From Bradyrhizobium sp. BR13661 (GTDB lineage: Bacteria; Pseudomonadota; Alphaproteobacteria; Rhizobiales; Xanthobacteraceae), in contig NZ_JARXWB010000014.1 in NCBI RefSeq assembly GCF_029892425.1, positions 161,030-225,029 on the forward strand: DNA of 64,000 bases, in the 5' to 3' direction. Below, one piece after another: positions 39,369 to 47,374 of the stretch; position 1 is the stretch's first letter; each line of letters begins with the position of its first letter. Made by a program: the position numbers and the translations under genes. The notes under the pieces were generated by a model. The model worked only from the letters and a program-made list of their open reading frames with translations. It was not told where the DNA came from and did not search any database.

Positions 39369-40633
39369 TTCGCGCTGGTCTTGAGGAGCGGACATTCGCT
39401 CTCGTTCAACGGCATGTAAGCGCCATCAGCGGGGATCGTCTCGACGACGTTGTAGTAGTCCCAGGGGGTTTTCACGTCCGACGGCTTCTTGACTTCGACA
39501 AGATAGAAATCGTGCACGAGCTTGTTGTCGGCACGCAACCGTGCGCCGCGGGCATAGAAGTCGTCGACGGGCATGGCGCGCAGCTTCTCCAGAACGGCGT
39601 TGGTTTCGTCCGTCCCTGCCGCTGCCACCGCCTTGAGATATTGCAGCACGGCCGAGTAAACGGCGGCCTGAGGTGCGGTCGGCATGGCGTTGTGCAGCTT
39701 GTAGAAGCGTTGGCCGAACGCTCGCGTTTCGTCGTTGAGGCCCCAGTACCATGCGGTCACGGTGGTCAGCCCCTTGGCTGTTTCCACGCCCATTGCATGC
39801 ACGTCGGTCAGAAACATGAGCTCGGCCACCGCCTTTTGCGACGTCGCGTTCATTCCAAATTCGTTCCATTGCTTCATCGCATTGACGAGCTGATCGCCGG
39901 CGTTAGCGAACGCGACCACCTTGGCCTTGGAAGCCTGAGCCTGGAGCAGAAAGGAGCCGTAGTCGGCATTTCCGAGCGGATGAAATACTGCGCCGAGAGA
40001 TTTGGCGCCGCCGGCAGCGAGCGTGCGTTGGGACACCTCCACCATGTTGCGGCCGAATGCGTAGTCGGCTGCGACGAAGAACCAACTGTCGTAGCCTTGC
40101 GACATCAGTCTGCGGATGGACCCGGTCACCAGATTGTAGTTGTCGTGCAGCCACATGAGGCCGGTGCGCGAGCACTGCTTGCCGCCGACCTCGGTCGTCC
40201 CGACGGCCGAGTAGATGACGATCTTGTTCTTGTCGCGCGCGATTGACTGGATGGCCAGCGCCACGGCGGAGTTGCCGACGTCGGCGACCATGTCGACGCC
40301 GTCGACGTCGAACCATCTGCGCACGATCTGGGCGCCGATGTCGGGCTTGTTCTGATGATCGGCCACGACGATCTCGACCTTCAGCTCGGGCGACAGCTTG
40401 CGAAAATCTTCAAGGGCCAGCTTTGCCGCAATCACGGAGCCGGGGCCGGAATTATCCGATAGCGGGCCGGTTTGATCGTTGATGATTCCGATCCTGACGG
40501 CGCCGCCCGATAGCTCGCCGGCGAAGCCCCGATCGGGGACCCCGGCGAATGACAGGGTCAAGCCGATGCCGAGCACAAGCCCGGGGAGCCGGATCTGCCG
40601 CGACCGGAATTCGTCGATAGGGCGATGCCTCAT
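39365..40633 (-). CDS. Orphan ABC-type periplasmic substrate-binding protein
   Basis: A 422-residue protein of the leucine/branched-chain amino acid-type periplasmic binding family (Peripla_BP_6). It has a signal peptide, VRIGIINDQTGPLSDNSGPG, VIYSAVGTTEVGGKQC and the hinge segments expected. No permease or ATPase gene is adjacent, so it either borrows a chromosomal transporter or acts as a sensor component. It is followed on the same strand at 88 bp by an isonitrile hydratase-type gene upstream of it (40722-41402), so the two may be co-transcribed. Confidence 0.88.
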   Translation of the reverse strand: MRHRPIDEFRSRQIRLPGLVLGIGLTLSFAGVPDRGFAGELSGGAVRIGIINDQTGPLSDNSGPGSVIAAKLALEDFRKLSPELKVEIVVADHQNKPDIGAQIVRRWFDVDGVDMVADVGNSAVALAIQSIARDKNKIVIYSAVGTTEVGGKQCSRTGLMWLHDNYNLVTGSIRRLMSQGYDSWFFVAADYAFGRNMVEVSQRTLAAGGAKSLGAVFHPLGNADYGSFLLQAQASKAKVVAFANAGDQLVNAMKQWNEFGMNATSQKAVAELMFLTDVHAMGVETAKGLTTVTAWYWGLNDETRAFGQRFYKLHNAMPTAPQAAVYSAVLQYLKAVAAAGTDETNAVLEKLRAMPVDDFYARGARLRADNKLVHDFYLVEVKKPSDVKTPWDYYNVVETIPADGAYMPLNESECPLLKTSAN

Positions 40634-40721
40634 AGTCCACCTTTTTTCGCGAGGGAGCTTGTGACCATCTTCCCGGCATCGGAAGGTCGCATCACGCAGC
40701 AGGGTCGCGGGTGACCGTTCG

Positions 40722-41402
40722 CTAGGTGATTGCGGCCTTTCTGACGTTCGTCATGCGGTTGGCGTGTGCGGGTGCGACCCGCTCCTTCATGGCCGCGACG
40801 ATCGTCGCGGGGGCGGTGTCTGGCGACCCGGCATCGAAAGGCGGCGCCGGGTTGTACTCCAGGCGGAGCTGAATCATCTCGGCGGCGGCGCGGTCCTTCA
40901 ATAGCGAGACCAGCGTCAACGCGAAGTCGATGCCGGCGGTGACGCCACCGCCCGTCACCCTGTTGCGGTCGATGCACACCCGCTCGCGGGAGACGGTCGC
41001 ACCGAAATAGGGCAATGCCTCCGCGGCAGTCCAATGGGTTGCGGCGCGATAGCCCTTCAACAGTCCTGCTGCGCCGAGCACGAGCGAGCCGGTGCACACA
41101 GAGGTGATGAACCTGGCCTGCCGTTCCTGCTTGCGCAGGAATTCCAGCACTTCCGCGTCGAGAAGCAGGTCGTCGGCACCGTAACCGCCGGGGACGCAGA
41201 TGACGTCGAGTTGCGGGCAATCGGCGAAAGTGACGGTCGGTGTGAGCGTGATGACTGAATCGCTCTGAACAGGCTCGATCCGTTTCCAAACTAGGTGCAG
41301 CTTCGCGTCAGGCAAGCTCGAGAACACCTGGACCGGCCCCGTGAGATCGAGTTGCGTCACGCGAGGGAATACCAGGAGACCGATCTGCAGTGGATTCGAC
41401 AT
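40722..41402 (-). CDS. inhA: Isonitrile (cyclohexyl-isocyanide) hydratase-type DJ-1/PfpI protein
   Basis: A 226-residue cytosolic protein without a signal peptide. It closely follows the isocyanide hydratase pattern: QIGLLVFPRVTQLDLTGP, LDVICVPGG, SVCTGSLVLGAAGLLKGY with the catalytic Cys near residue 108, ATHW, GGGVTAGIDFALTL and LEYNPAPPFDAGSPD. The reaction would be hydration of R-NC to an N-formamide. It is divergent from a GlxA-type regulator with the same fold, a typical regulator-enzyme pair. Confidence 0.85.
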   Translation of the reverse strand: MSNPLQIGLLVFPRVTQLDLTGPVQVFSSLPDAKLHLVWKRIEPVQSDSVITLTPTVTFADCPQLDVICVPGGYGADDLLLDAEVLEFLRKQERQARFITSVCTGSLVLGAAGLLKGYRAATHWTAAEALPYFGATVSRERVCIDRNRVTGGGVTAGIDFALTLVSLLKDRAAAEMIQLRLEYNPAPPFDAGSPDTAPATIVAAMKERVAPAHANRMTNVRKAAIT

Positions 41403-41494
41403 CTCTTGCCTCCCAACGTCACCCTTGACCGCTACACCCTGCCATGCTGCCGTTGTGACGGAAACGGCGTATTTCCCTCAAATCTGGACGTGCC

Positions 41495-42457
41495 ATGATC
41501 GGCCTGCTGATTTTCCGAGATTTTCAGTTGATGGATGCGTCCGGTCCGATCTCGGTCTTCGAGATCGCCAGGCGACAAAAGCAGAGTATACCTCGAACTA
41601 GGATATTCGCGGTCAAGGCAGGCTTGGTCCGCAGCTCGTCGGGAGCAGAGATGTATGCGCATAACTTGCGTTCTGCGCGTTCGCTGTCGACACTCATCGT
41701 CGCTGGCGGCGAAGGCGTCGAAGCGGCGGCGGAGTGCCGGACAACGATTGGCTTCATCCAGAGACTGGCGAAACGCGGCGTGCGCATCGCGAGCGTCTGC
41801 ACTGGGGCATACCTTCTGGCCGAGGCCGGATTATTAAACGGCCGGTACGCGACAACGCATTGGTCTCGCACGCGCGACTTCATCGGGCGATATCCAAGAG
41901 TGAAACTTCAGGCTGATCGAATTTTCGCAAAAGATGGTGGTGTCTGGACGTCTGCCGGCGTGACGGCCGGTATCGATTTAGCGCTGGCAATGGTTGTGGA
42001 AGACCACGGCGACGAAATTTCGCGAGCGACCGCGCGGCAATTGGTGCTCTATCATCGCCGGAGCGGCGGGCAATCGCAGTTCTCGACTCTGCTAGAACTC
42101 AAAACGCCGAATGGTCGTTTTGCCGGCCTTTTGTCTTGGATGCGCGAAAATCTCGACGCGCACCTCACCGTGGAAGCGCTTGCCGAGCGAAGCGGCCTGA
42201 GCGCACGCCATTTCGTGCGTTCGTTCGTCGCCGAAACCGGGTCCACCCCAACCCGTGCCGTTGAGCGATTACGCGTCGAGGTCGCACGCGAGCGCGTGCA
42301 ATCTTCCGGGGAGACCATTGAGCGCGTCGCGCAAGCGACAGGCTTCCGCGATCCCGAACGGATGCGCAGAGCGTTCATTCGCGCGTTTGGTCAGCCGCCG
42401 CAGTCCCTGCGGCGGTCGGCAAGAAACGCAGAGACAGCGTTGCCAGGTATCAGCTAG
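41495..42457 (+). CDS. GlxA/FtrA-type AraC regulator with DJ-1 sensor domain
   Basis: A 320-residue regulator. Residues about 1-185 form a DJ-1/PfpI-like domain (IGLLIFRDFQLMDASGPISV, SVCTGAYLLAEAGLLNGR, TTHW). Residues about 205-310 form an AraC double HTH (LTVEALAERSGLSARHFVRS, ERVAQATGFRDPERMRRAF). Start has no strong ribosome binding site but is the first ATG of the domain. Divergent from inhA by 92 bp, so it probably controls that operon in response to its substrate or a related small molecule. Confidence 0.93.
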   Translation: MIGLLIFRDFQLMDASGPISVFEIARRQKQSIPRTRIFAVKAGLVRSSSGAEMYAHNLRSARSLSTLIVAGGEGVEAAAECRTTIGFIQRLAKRGVRIASVCTGAYLLAEAGLLNGRYATTHWSRTRDFIGRYPRVKLQADRIFAKDGGVWTSAGVTAGIDLALAMVVEDHGDEISRATARQLVLYHRRSGGQSQFSTLLELKTPNGRFAGLLSWMRENLDAHLTVEALAERSGLSARHFVRSFVAETGSTPTRAVERLRVEVARERVQSSGETIERVAQATGFRDPERMRRAFIRAFGQPPQSLRRSARNAETALPGIS

Positions 42458-42635
42458 CCGCGTGGCAATGGCATCGCGACAGTGCGGAGAGCTTCAGAGA
42501 TTCTTGAACATTTCGCCCCTTAGGGCGCTCGCTGACTGGGCATCATTCAAGATTAAAACGACCACAACCGTCATAGCTAAACTATAAGCGTCTGATAAAT
42601 GCCTGAAGTTTCGGCTTTTCAATATCGCTCTGAGC

Positions 42636-43122
42636 ATGAAGTATGAGCTTCATGAAGTTTTTTCATATTCTCGTGGCTGCTGTTTACTCGCCTCAATTGC
42701 CTCCTCGGAAAAGCGCGAGAAATGGATCTCTTTAAGCGCAAGAATACACGGAGCGTTCATCCCGATCGGTATTCGCATTGGACTTGATGCGCAGAGCAAG
42801 CTCCATGTCGAACCTCGCGGGCTGGCGGTGATTTACTACAGCGGCGCAAAAGCGCCATGTCCATGCATCGCGGATGGTATCATGATTGCAACGCAGGCGA
42901 GCCCCGATCAGGGCACACTCCTGATCGCACAGAAGAAGGCTCCGGAAGGCGTACTGGCCCATCATTGTGATCAAGAATCGGAAGACAGGTGAGATCTTGC
43001 GCTATTGAATCTCCGACGAGAGGTTACCGAAGATTCTCACGTGGCTCAAAGCAGACCCCTTCTCGCGCTATGACGCCGCGATGAACGCAGAGGGGCTCTT
43101 TCAGGTCAACGACACGAAATAG
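42636..43122 (+). pseudogene. Broken FmdE-like (formylmethanofuran dehydrogenase subunit E-type) gene
   Basis: The first frame (to 42992) carries ARIHGAFIPIGIRIGLDA and CPCIADGIMIATQASPDQGT, which match the FmdE-type domain (His-Gly and Cys-x-x-DG motifs). At about 42945 the homology moves to another frame, AYWPIIVIKNRKTGEILRY. That frame meets a TGA at 43006-43008 and then continues as ISDERLPKILTWLKADPFSRYD to the stop at 43122. One frameshift and one nonsense codon therefore disable it. The N-terminus may also be altered. Its original role is unknown; metal binding is likely in this family. Confidence 0.65.
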
Positions 43123-43797
43123 ACGGCCAAAGGATAGGCTAGGGCAAGTGCGGCAAATCGTTGAGTACAGAACGACTTTATGTGCCAAATCTCGGTAGCC
43201 AGAACTCCGTGTTCATTGGAATTCAGCCGCTGGGATAGGACGTTCGCGAGGGCAAACGATCAACTCGCCGGAGTTTAAGCGGCTCGGTCCAGGCGGTGGC
43301 AATGGAAATCGCCACTGCCTGAACTAGTTGCCGCGATCACCCTCAGCATTAATTCATCGCTTTCGATAATTTTATCATGATGGGCGATTCCAAGCGGACC
43401 TCATTGTCGTCCGAAATCGAAATGCCGAGGCCAAGCATTCATTTCACCGCCGATAGCGAAAGACCTCCGCCTGCCAGCCATCCTCGGCAAAAACGAGATG
43501 CCGCTATTGTCAGCAGACTTCGGCCGCTTTCAGCATCCGAGGGCGTTATCGAAGCGCCTTTTGCCCGAAGTGGCGTCTCGTTCACGGTCTCAAGCTGGAT
43601 CACGATATCGACTGAGCCAGAACGGCCGGCGTCACCGTGACGTCGGCCATTGCCTTTCAGTGTAGAGATGTGTGAAGAAGCTGTCATCCTCCGGCGCGGC
43701 AAGTGCCGCGTCCGTCAACAGAGAGATCACGGCAGCCGAGGCCCCGAGGAGGAGTTTTGAAACTCGACCGGGAGAGCAAAATAGACCTATCATGAAC
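43123..43797. other. Gene-poor stretch
   Basis: Frames at plus 43377-43640 and minus 43439-43702 overlap each other and have neither start signals nor recognised motifs. An AT-rich palindrome-like patch (CGATAATTTTATCATG) lies near 43364-43379. Nothing else is seen. Confidence 0.4.
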
Positions 43798-44328
43798 TTA
43801 CATTTTCATCTTTGAGTGGTCCATTCTGTCCATCTTCATGCCATCGGAACCGGGCGCAGCTGCAGGACCTTGCGCCCCAACACCCTCGACATCTAGCGTG
43901 ACCGCGACCTTTCCGGCCTTTTCGAACTGCAACGTGACCGGTACCTTTTCGCCCTGCTTCAACGGTTCTCTCAGGTCCATCAGCATCAGATGGTAACCGC
44001 CCGGCGCGAGCTTCACCGTCTTGCCGGGATCGATGGCGAGTCCACTTTCGAGGGGGCGCATCGTCATCACACCGTTATTCATCGCCATTTCGTGCACCTC
44101 GACTTTACCCGCCACATCTGCGGTTGCGCTCACGAGCTTGTCCGGCGCGCTGCCTTTGTTCTCGATCGTCAGATAGCCGCCGCCGATTTTAGCGCCGCCC
44201 GGCGTGGCGCGTGTCCAAGGCTTGCTGATGACAAGATCGCCCGCCTTAACATCCTCAGCGTGCGCGGATCGGCCGAGCATGCCGACAACGAGAACTCCGT
44301 ATACCAGTGCTGTTGCTATTGTTTTCAT
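43798..44328 (-). CDS. PCu(A)C periplasmic copper chaperone, second copy
   Basis: A 176-residue exported PCu(A)C protein. Ligands appear as HEMAMNNGVMTM and GYHLML, with a Met/His tail GMKMDRMDHSKMKM. A signal peptide ends GRSAHAED. GAGGAGA precedes the ATG at 44328 by five bases. It shares most of its body sequence with the copy at 4659-5186. It is preceded on the same strand by a RAPP leader, 223 bp upstream, and is probably its target. Confidence 0.93.
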   Translation of the reverse strand: MKTIATALVYGVLVVGMLGRSAHAEDVKAGDLVISKPWTRATPGGAKIGGGYLTIENKGSAPDKLVSATADVAGKVEVHEMAMNNGVMTMRPLESGLAIDPGKTVKLAPGGYHLMLMDLREPLKQGEKVPVTLQFEKAGKVAVTLDVEGVGAQGPAAAPGSDGMKMDRMDHSKMKM

Positions 44329-44551
44329 AAGCGTCTCCTCTGAGGGTTTCAGTCGTACCTACCAGAAACGGGATCTCTGTGACCAAACAGAGTTTCTTTC
44401 CGACTGGATTAAAAACGAAGGTGTTATTCCCTGACGATATTTCGATTCCAAAACGCTCGATATCAGGCAATTGCTGACGCGGGCCCATGGTCCGGAAGTG
44501 GATAAAGAACGCGAACAGCGCGAATCTGCAGTACCGATTGGCCTGCTCTCG

Positions 44552-44932
44552 TCAGGAAATTGAAGGCGGCGCGCGTGCTTGGACGTCAGAATGATAATGG
44601 GCACTCCGCATGGCCGACAGTTGATCGAGCCAGCAGATCTTCGCAGGTTCGCGATAAGTTGCTGAAAAGACGATAACTCTGGATGAGTTAGCCGCACCGC
44701 CCGCGGTCACCAAACAACAAATTGAACAAACATTGCATCGATCGTGCTGTTGGCCGCCGGCATCACCTTGCTGCTTCTTTGCCGCGGGCGACCCGCCGCG
44801 GCAAATTTCGGCAAAGTCTGTCGGGTCCGACGCAGTAATCGCTATCGTCAAACACGCGGTGATTGGGGCAAAGACCTGCACCATCAATGCAATCAGAAAG
44901 ATTGGCAGATAGCCCTGCAAACGTTGCCACAT
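44552..44932 (-). CDS. DUF2946-like leader protein, ends RAPPSIS
   Basis: A 126-residue protein from the ATG at 44932 (GGAGCC upstream). A membrane segment (YLPIFLIALMVQVFAPITAC) precedes EICRGG and a dense cluster, DRCNVCSICCLV (four cysteines). The C-terminus is VQARAPPSIS. Closely related to the leaders at 22527 and 27841. It lies upstream of the second PCu(A)C gene, and a FixK box sits 143 bp before its start. I found no clean pairing with the PCu(A)C ribosome binding site. Confidence 0.8.
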   Translation of the reverse strand: MWQRLQGYLPIFLIALMVQVFAPITACLTIAITASDPTDFAEICRGGSPAAKKQQGDAGGQQHDRCNVCSICCLVTAGGAANSSRVIVFSATYREPAKICWLDQLSAMRSAHYHSDVQARAPPSIS

Positions 44933-45074
44933 CGAGGGAGGCTCCAGTACAAAAACAGCTAATCACGATGTCAGCAGCGAGTCGAGATGAACCACAGTCT
45001 CGGGACGAACGCATACAGAACCTGCCTCCATGTAGGAAGTGAAGTCCATACCCCGCAGTCCCCATATTCGATGA

Positions 45075-45088
45075 TTGATATCGATCAA
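45075..45088. promoter_or_regulatory. FixK/FNR-type box
   Basis: TTGATATCGATCAA, a perfect palindrome matching the TTGAT-N4-ATCAA consensus. It could serve the leftward RAPP leader (start 44932) or a rightward transcript through the small frames at 45121-45380. Confidence 0.75.
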
Positions 45089-45120
45089 TGCAGACAGGTC
45101 CCGCTGTATAAATTATCTTA

Positions 45121-45231
45121 ATGTGCGGATATCCTCTGAACTGGGTCGAACGGTGGGAATGCGCATGTGTTGCTCACTTGCTTCCGCATTGGCAGTGCTG
45201 TCCGGCTCAAGAGCCAGGACCAAAAGGGTGA
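45121..45231 (+). CDS. Possible 36-residue Trp/Cys-rich peptide
   Basis: An open frame of 36 codons starting 33 bp after the FixK box, with five cysteines and three tryptophans (NWVERWECACV, PHWQCCPAQ). There is no ribosome binding site, and a FixK-activated transcript would begin at or near the ATG. It may be chance or the remnant of a lost gene. Confidence 0.2.
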   Translation: MCGYPLNWVERWECACVAHLLPHWQCCPAQEPGPKG

Positions 45232-45281
45232 AAGCAGAGGAGGAGATTGCTCCCCCTTTGCTTCGTGCTGCCAACCTTTAC

Positions 45282-45380
45282 ATGATAAAAGTCGCCTTGA
45301 TTTTAGCTGCCCTGCTCGCGGCATTAGCGACCTGCATAACTTTCTACTATCGAACCATCGCGTCTTGGCTATTCTTTTGA
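45282..45380 (+). CDS. Possible 32-residue single-helix peptide
   Basis: A short frame almost entirely one hydrophobic helix (VALILAALLAALATCITFYY). An in-frame TTG at 45258 is an alternative start; GAGGAGGAG lies upstream of both, at poor spacing. It resembles small respiratory membrane subunits in shape only. Coding status uncertain. Confidence 0.3.
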   Translation: MIKVALILAALLAALATCITFYYRTIASWLFF

Positions 45381-45579
45381 TCCTTTCCGTTACGCCGAAA
45401 TTGAAGATTCTGCTGCCGAAGAGCGTTGCAACTGAATGCGATGCGCAATTATGGGTAGCGGAAACCACTGGGCAATCACGAGGTCGCCCGTCTCATCGGT
45501 ATTAATCAGGATCCGGCGCCAACGACTGCGAATGCAGAGTAGGCCTAGCTCAACTTTCCTCGCTGCGCCCTCGCCTGAC

Positions 45580-46131
45580 AATTCTCCCCGATCTAGCCCG
45601 GAACCGTGCGCAATCAGGTTTTTGGTCAAATCGCGTATCGCCAGGCAGCGGCACAGCATGGCCGTTGAAATCGATGCGATAGCCGTAAGCCGGATGAATA
45701 AACTCGCCTTGATTGACGGCGAATGCCGTCACCCTGACTCCGTTGCGATCGAATACCACGCCGTCGCCTGCAAATTCATGCGCCGCGAATTCGGTGCCCG
45801 TCGGCGCGACCTTTTCGTCTACGGTGCGGATCTTGACGTCATCAAGGTAGTTCTCGCACATAGCGTCGGTGATCCGCTTGATTCCGGTCGGTCCCCAAAG
45901 GTCCAGCGGCTTCGTACAGCGGACATTGGGGCGTCCGATGTAGCCGAGCGTCCAGAGGTCGGGCAGGCCGTTAAGATGGTCGGAATGGAAGTGGGTGATG
46001 AAAGTCGCGTCGATCTGTCCCGGCAAGATGCCGAGTTGATTGAGCCGAACGGCCGAGCCGCGTCCGGCGAGCTGGCGCCTTCGGTGGCGGGACCGAGCAC
46101 CAGATGCACTTTCCTGCCCCATTTCTAGCGA
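45580..46131 (-). pseudogene. Frameshifted MBL-fold hydrolase remnant
   Basis: The middle frame carries the metallo-beta-lactamase motif ITHFHSDHLNGLPDLW and downstream GDTRFDQ, with GYRIDFNGHAV typical of the arylsulfatase-like MBL group. At the N-terminal side the homology is in another frame (HLVLGPATEG), then shifts near 46085 into GRGSAVRLNQLGI. Near 45640 it shifts again into TKNLIAHGSGLD. The 5' end is cut off at the junction with the DJ-1 fragment at 46132. Not functional. Confidence 0.7.
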
Positions 46132-46408
46132 CGACAGGATCGTCCGCGACCGCAACAGGATCACGGCGGGCGGCGTGACCTCTGGAATCGATTTTGGTCT
46201 CTCGCTCGTCGGGCAGTTGCGCGACCGGCAATACGCAGAGTGCGTTCAACTAATGGCTCAGTATGCGCCGGAGCCGCCATACGATGCCGGAACGCCCGCG
46301 AAAGCTCCCGCTGAAGTCACGAAAATCATGCGCGACATGTTCGTGGAGTTCAACAAGGACGCCGAAAAGATAGGGCGAGAGGCCTATTCTCGGTATCGCG
46401 ACGGCTAG
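46132..46408 (+). pseudogene. 3' fragment of the exported DJ-1/PfpI gene
   Basis: About 91 codons whose translation matches the C-terminal third of the gene at 24504-25334 with five substitutions after the first residue (e.g. KAPAEVTKIM versus KAPSEVTKMM). It begins at RIVRDRNRITAGG with no start, and lacks the catalytic Cys region. It lies opposite in strand to the full gene and directly abuts the MBL remnant, marking a rearrangement breakpoint. Confidence 0.85.
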
Positions 46409-46409
46409 A

Positions 46410-46650
46410 TCGTGTCGAGATTGGGGCTTGCGAGCCCGGGATATCGGCTCCCTGAAGGATGGTGAGAAGGACCATCGTCGGAGACATTCGTTGGGCGGCC
46501 CATGTCCGATCTTCCGAGATCGGTTGGTTCCGAACAACGGTGGGTGAATGGTGCTGTTCGTGCGGATCGAAGCCGCGCATCCAGAAGGTTCACTGCAAGG
46601 CGACGATCGCTCCTTGATGAGGCGCTTAAGCCGCAATCCATGGGATTATT
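46410..46650 (-). pseudogene. Decayed copy of the DUF983/hydrolase junction
   Basis: Minus-strand frames give GFDPHEQHHSPTVVRNQ, matching the DUF983 C-terminus (GFDPHEQDHSTTIVQNQ). They also give LDARLRSARTAPF...DLGRSDMGRPT, matching the corresponding out-of-frame reading over the hydrolase start at about 38280-38400. Frameshifts and truncation on both sides show it is dead. It adjoins the DJ-1 fragment. Confidence 0.7.
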
Positions 46651-47374
46651 GAGATGGAGCAGATCACAGATTCCCACCCCTGAAGTTGGTACTGAAGCAG
46701 TCTCGGCCATCTGCAGTTACCTTGTCGGCTTGGACTTTGTTGATATTCAGAATGTTCTGAGGCGGGCATGAACCGACTTTGCGACTCAGTTCAAGTTAGA
46801 GAATTTCCAGCGATCCGCGAGCGCGCCTGGCTCCGTTACTCCCAATGTGCCTTGTGTAAGAGTCCCAGAGAAGCTGAGCAACGCCACTTTTTTGCCTTCA
46901 CGCTAAAATAGCTCAGTGTAATCATACAACCACAAAGCTCTGTTTCGCAGTGGGATAGGATTGAGATGGGCTACGATCTTCGTGAAGCATTCTGGGTAAG
47001 CCGACCGAGACTTGGCTACCGCCTTGATCGCTTTCCTCTTGTCGCCGCAGGTTTAGATTTGAGGAATCGAACGTTTCGTAGCTCGCTTGGGGACCGCTCG
47101 CCGCACTGGAATGTTGATAGTAGTGGCGCAACCACAGGGCTCACTCCTGAAGATTGCAGATCTGTCCGCACCTCTCTGGAAGTCAATCTAGCTTCTCTTT
47201 CGCGATGAAGGCAGCACTTGGAACCTGCGGTCGCGGGCATTTACCGGCACTCTCCTCATGGAAGCACGTAGGTCGCTTCACAGCGACAACCAACCGGCGC
47301 TGAAGCGCCCAAGAACGTAATGACCAACTCACATAGAGATCCGGTCACCGGAAATCCCACGTAGAGCTTCGACA
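46651..47374. other. Gene-poor stretch before the LysR gene
   Basis: Frames at plus 46966-47208 and minus 46922-47131 overlap and lack recognised motifs. This is the boundary between cargo and conjugation module. No IS end or terminator is obvious. Confidence 0.4.

Noticed and set aside
43439..43702. 87-codon minus frame and its plus-strand counterpart
   Set aside because: Neither has a start signal or a domain; both are open by base composition.
44329..44560. Possible pairing of the RAPPSIS leader end with the second PCu(A)C ribosome binding site
   Set aside because: By eye no complementary block longer than four bases was found, and the gap is 223 bp; not claimed.
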